Positions 4,019 through 5,792 of a stretch of 5,792 bases of DNA are shown here, one piece after another. Within the stretch, counting starts at the first letter, position 1. The number at the start of each line of letters is the position of its first letter. The translations under genes were made by a program, and so were the position numbers. The stretch is from Oscillospiraceae bacterium (GTDB taxonomy: Bacteria > Bacillota_A > Clostridia > Oscillospirales > Oscillospiraceae), in the NCBI GenBank assembly GCA_017537045.1, contig JAFYLN010000123.1, positions 1 through 5,792 on the forward strand, read 5' to 3'. Below the pieces are notes generated by a model. The model searched no databases. It saw only the letters and a program-made list of their open reading frames with translations, and was not told where the DNA came from.

Positions 4019-5110
4019 ATGGCATCTATTGTAAAAAGAGGTAAAAAGTACGTCGTTGTTTATTACTACACCGACGAGGAAGGAGTGAGGCGGCAGAAGT
4101 GGGAACCGCCGGTAGCGACGAAAAAGGAGGCGGAACGGCGGCTCCATGAAATTCAGCACGAGATGGATATCGGTACATTCATCCCGCCGTCATGCATTTC
4201 GGTGAAGGATTTTCTCGCTGAGTTCGTGGAAATATATGGAACGGAAAAGTGGGGCCTGTCCGTCTATACATCCAACACCGGCTTGATCCGCAACTATGTG
4301 GTGCCGCTGATCGGCGACTGCCTGGTCCAGGATATGGACGCCCGGGTGGTGGACAGATTTATCCACAGCCTGCAGAAAACGAAATCGGTGGAGGTCGGTG
4401 GACGCAAACCCCACAGCGAATATGTGACGGCCAGTACCGTCCATAAGGTCTGCAAGCTGATGCACACCGCATTCAAGCAGGCGGTGCGCTGGGGCATGAT
4501 CGGCCGCAACCCCTTTGAGGGGGCGGTTCTGCCGAAGCACGAAAAGCGAAGGCGTGCCATCTGGGATGCGGCTACCATCCGCAGGGCGCTGGACGCCTGC
4601 GAGGACGGGAAACTGTACATCGCCATCAATCTGGCTTTTGCCTGTTCTCTGCGGCTGGGCGAGATCTGCGGACTGACCTGGGACTGCCTGCACATTACCG
4701 ATGAGGCGATTCTGAATGACAATGCCTACTTGCTGGTGGAGAAGATATTGGCCCGGGTGTCCAAGGAGGCTGTGCAGGCTCTGGGTACCAGGGACATTCT
4801 GTTCGCGTTTCCGGCCACTATGGCAGGGCTCAGCACCACCCAGCTGGTCCTTAAGAAGCCGAAGACCGAATCCAGCATCCGCAAGGTGTGGATCCCGAAA
4901 ACGCTGGCCCAGATTTTACAGAAGTGGAAGGTGGAGCAGGACAAGCTGCGGGATATGCTTGGAGATGACTATCTCGACTACGGGCTGGTTATCGCGCTGG
5001 ATAACGGGCGACCGTGTGAGGAGCGGGTCATCGGCAATGCCTTCAATCGTCTCAAGGCCAAAGTGGGACTTCCGGATGTGGTTTTTCATTCGCTTCGCCA
5101 TTCCAGTACG
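4019..5110 (+). pseudogene. int: Second tyrosine integrase, truncated after H-x-x-R
   Basis: The start is ATG after AAAGGAGG (5-nt spacer), matching the N-terminus of the intact integrase. Residues 1-364 align end to end with it: arm-binding domain VKRGKKYVVVYYYTDEEG, core-binding domain ending NPFEGAVLP, R212 in a canonical LRLGEICGLTW, K282 (KKPKT), then FHSLRHSST with H357 and R360. Homology stops at T364. The rest of the catalytic domain, with the GH motif and nucleophilic tyrosine (about 95 residues), is missing. The frame runs on through out-of-frame sequence of another gene and then, by chance, into that gene's true frame, giving a 584-residue chimera ending at 5773. It cannot catalyse strand exchange alone but could still bind arm and core DNA. 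It is visibly richer in G+C than the first integrase. Confidence 0.9.
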
Positions 5111-5111
5111 G

Positions 5112-5773
5112 GAGACCGAAAAGCTGCTGAAGAAGCTGAAAGCGGTCAAACTGGACTGGACGGAAAGACGAAGGGAAGATGCCTTGGCAAAGTCGGTTTC
5201 AGCGGCCAGGATTTCGGAGGCGGTAGCCCTGAAAACCAGAAGCCTTCCGGCGCATACCGGCCATCCCAGTGCGGAGCCTTTGATCCGGCAAGCCATTGCA
5301 GAATCGGTTCCCGTGGAAGTCGGATTCACAGAACAGGATTGGCTCTGTATCAGGCTGCCCATTTTCTGCCACGAAAGGAGAAATCGTCCCGTAGCTATAT
5401 CCGTGGATTTCTGTATCCGGCTCTGGAGAGGTTTGCTGCCAGCAGAGAGAAGATCCGTTATCGGAATTGTGTGGTGGTGTTCCGACATGTGTATGACCGG
5501 AACCGCCCGGAACGGGAATACCGGGACCATGACAACATCGAACTGAACGCCGTGGTGGATGCGATTGCCATGTTCTTTCTGGTGGATGACACGCCGCTGG
5601 AGTGCAGGCATTACTACTGCAGCGCAGCAGGGGACGAGGAACGAATGGAGGTTTATCTTGTTCCCAGACCCGAAATCAATCGGTGGCTGGACATGGAAGA
5701 TGACCCGCCGGGGATACGTCAAATGGGTTTGGAGAATGAGCCGATTTGCCATCAAAAGAATACGGAAATTTGA
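5112..5773 (+). pseudogene. Remnant of a DUF6100-like gene, 5'-joined and frameshifted
   Basis: From about 5112 a second protein frame begins (ETEKLLKKLKAVKLDW, then a charged helical region, GHPSAEPL and VEVGFTEQDWLCIRLP), coding-like up to about 5363. The frame then shifts by one base. Coding sense continues in the integrase frame as LPRKEKSSRSYIRGFLYPALERF, CVVVFRHVYD, RDHDNIELN, then HYYCSA, VYLVP and a C-terminal NRWLD segment, ending at TGA 5773. A run of five T instead of four at 5362-5365 would restore one frame. The DHDNIE/HYYCS/VP pattern resembles, from memory, the DUF6100 family carried on clostridial integrative elements. Function is unknown. No native start is visible. An in-frame ATG at 5076 lies inside the integrase and is probably fortuitous. 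Confidence 0.65.
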
Positions 5774-5792
5774 ATGCTTTTGACGTAAATCA

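Noticed and set aside
4916..5755. Long antisense ORF opposite the chimera
   Set aside because: It is a shadow of G+C-rich coding sequence, with no SD, no recognisable domain and composition dictated by the sense frames.
1..5792. tRNA gene, CRISPR array or replication origin
   Set aside because: I looked for tRNA-like arms near int, regularly spaced repeats and iterons. None was found. The only repeats are the short ones listed.

Overview
The window looks like accessory (mobile) DNA from a Gram-positive bacterium, most likely a gut-type Clostridia (Lachnospiraceae/Oscillospiraceae-like). The grounds are strong AGGAGG-type Shine-Dalgarno (SD) sites, integrases with an N-terminal arm-binding domain of the Firmicutes integrative-element type, and no housekeeping genes. 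The species cannot be named from sequence alone.

Region 1 (about 6-1539) is a complete IS110-family insertion sequence, read on the minus strand. It holds a 391-residue DEDD recombinase and, in its left-end non-coding region (about 1350-1525), a predicted bridge RNA with two guide loops. The element ends can be placed to the base. The core dinucleotide CT (AG on the + strand) lies at 4-5 and 1540-1541, the loop guides match the element ends and both flanks, and joining the two ends would create a near-consensus promoter with a 17-nt spacer. The element sits inside the SD sequence of the next gene, and its target guides spell a generic SD sequence in antisense.

Region 2 (1540-3728) is an integration module on the + strand: a 29-aa peptide gene, a 59-aa protein resembling a free integrase arm-binding domain, a second 29-aa peptide gene homologous to the first (18 of 29 positions identical), a 63-aa helix-turn-helix excisionase, and a 459-aa tyrosine integrase with all catalytic residues. 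The repeated plan is tiny peptide followed by small DNA-binding protein. I do not recognise the peptide family.

Region 3 (3729-4018) is intergenic. It holds direct and inverted repeats just after int (candidate attachment or arm sites), a perfect 13-bp intrinsic terminator, and a strong extended -10 promoter for the next gene.

Region 4 (4019-5773) is decayed. A second integrase of the same family runs as far as its H-x-x-R motif and is then joined to the 3' part of an unrelated gene resembling the DUF6100 family. That gene carries its own frameshift near 5364. The integrase has lost its catalytic tyrosine. Together this suggests stacked integrative elements at one locus, one with a full set of integration genes and one deleted down to a chimeric relic, with an RNA-guided insertion sequence later landing at the front of the intact module.
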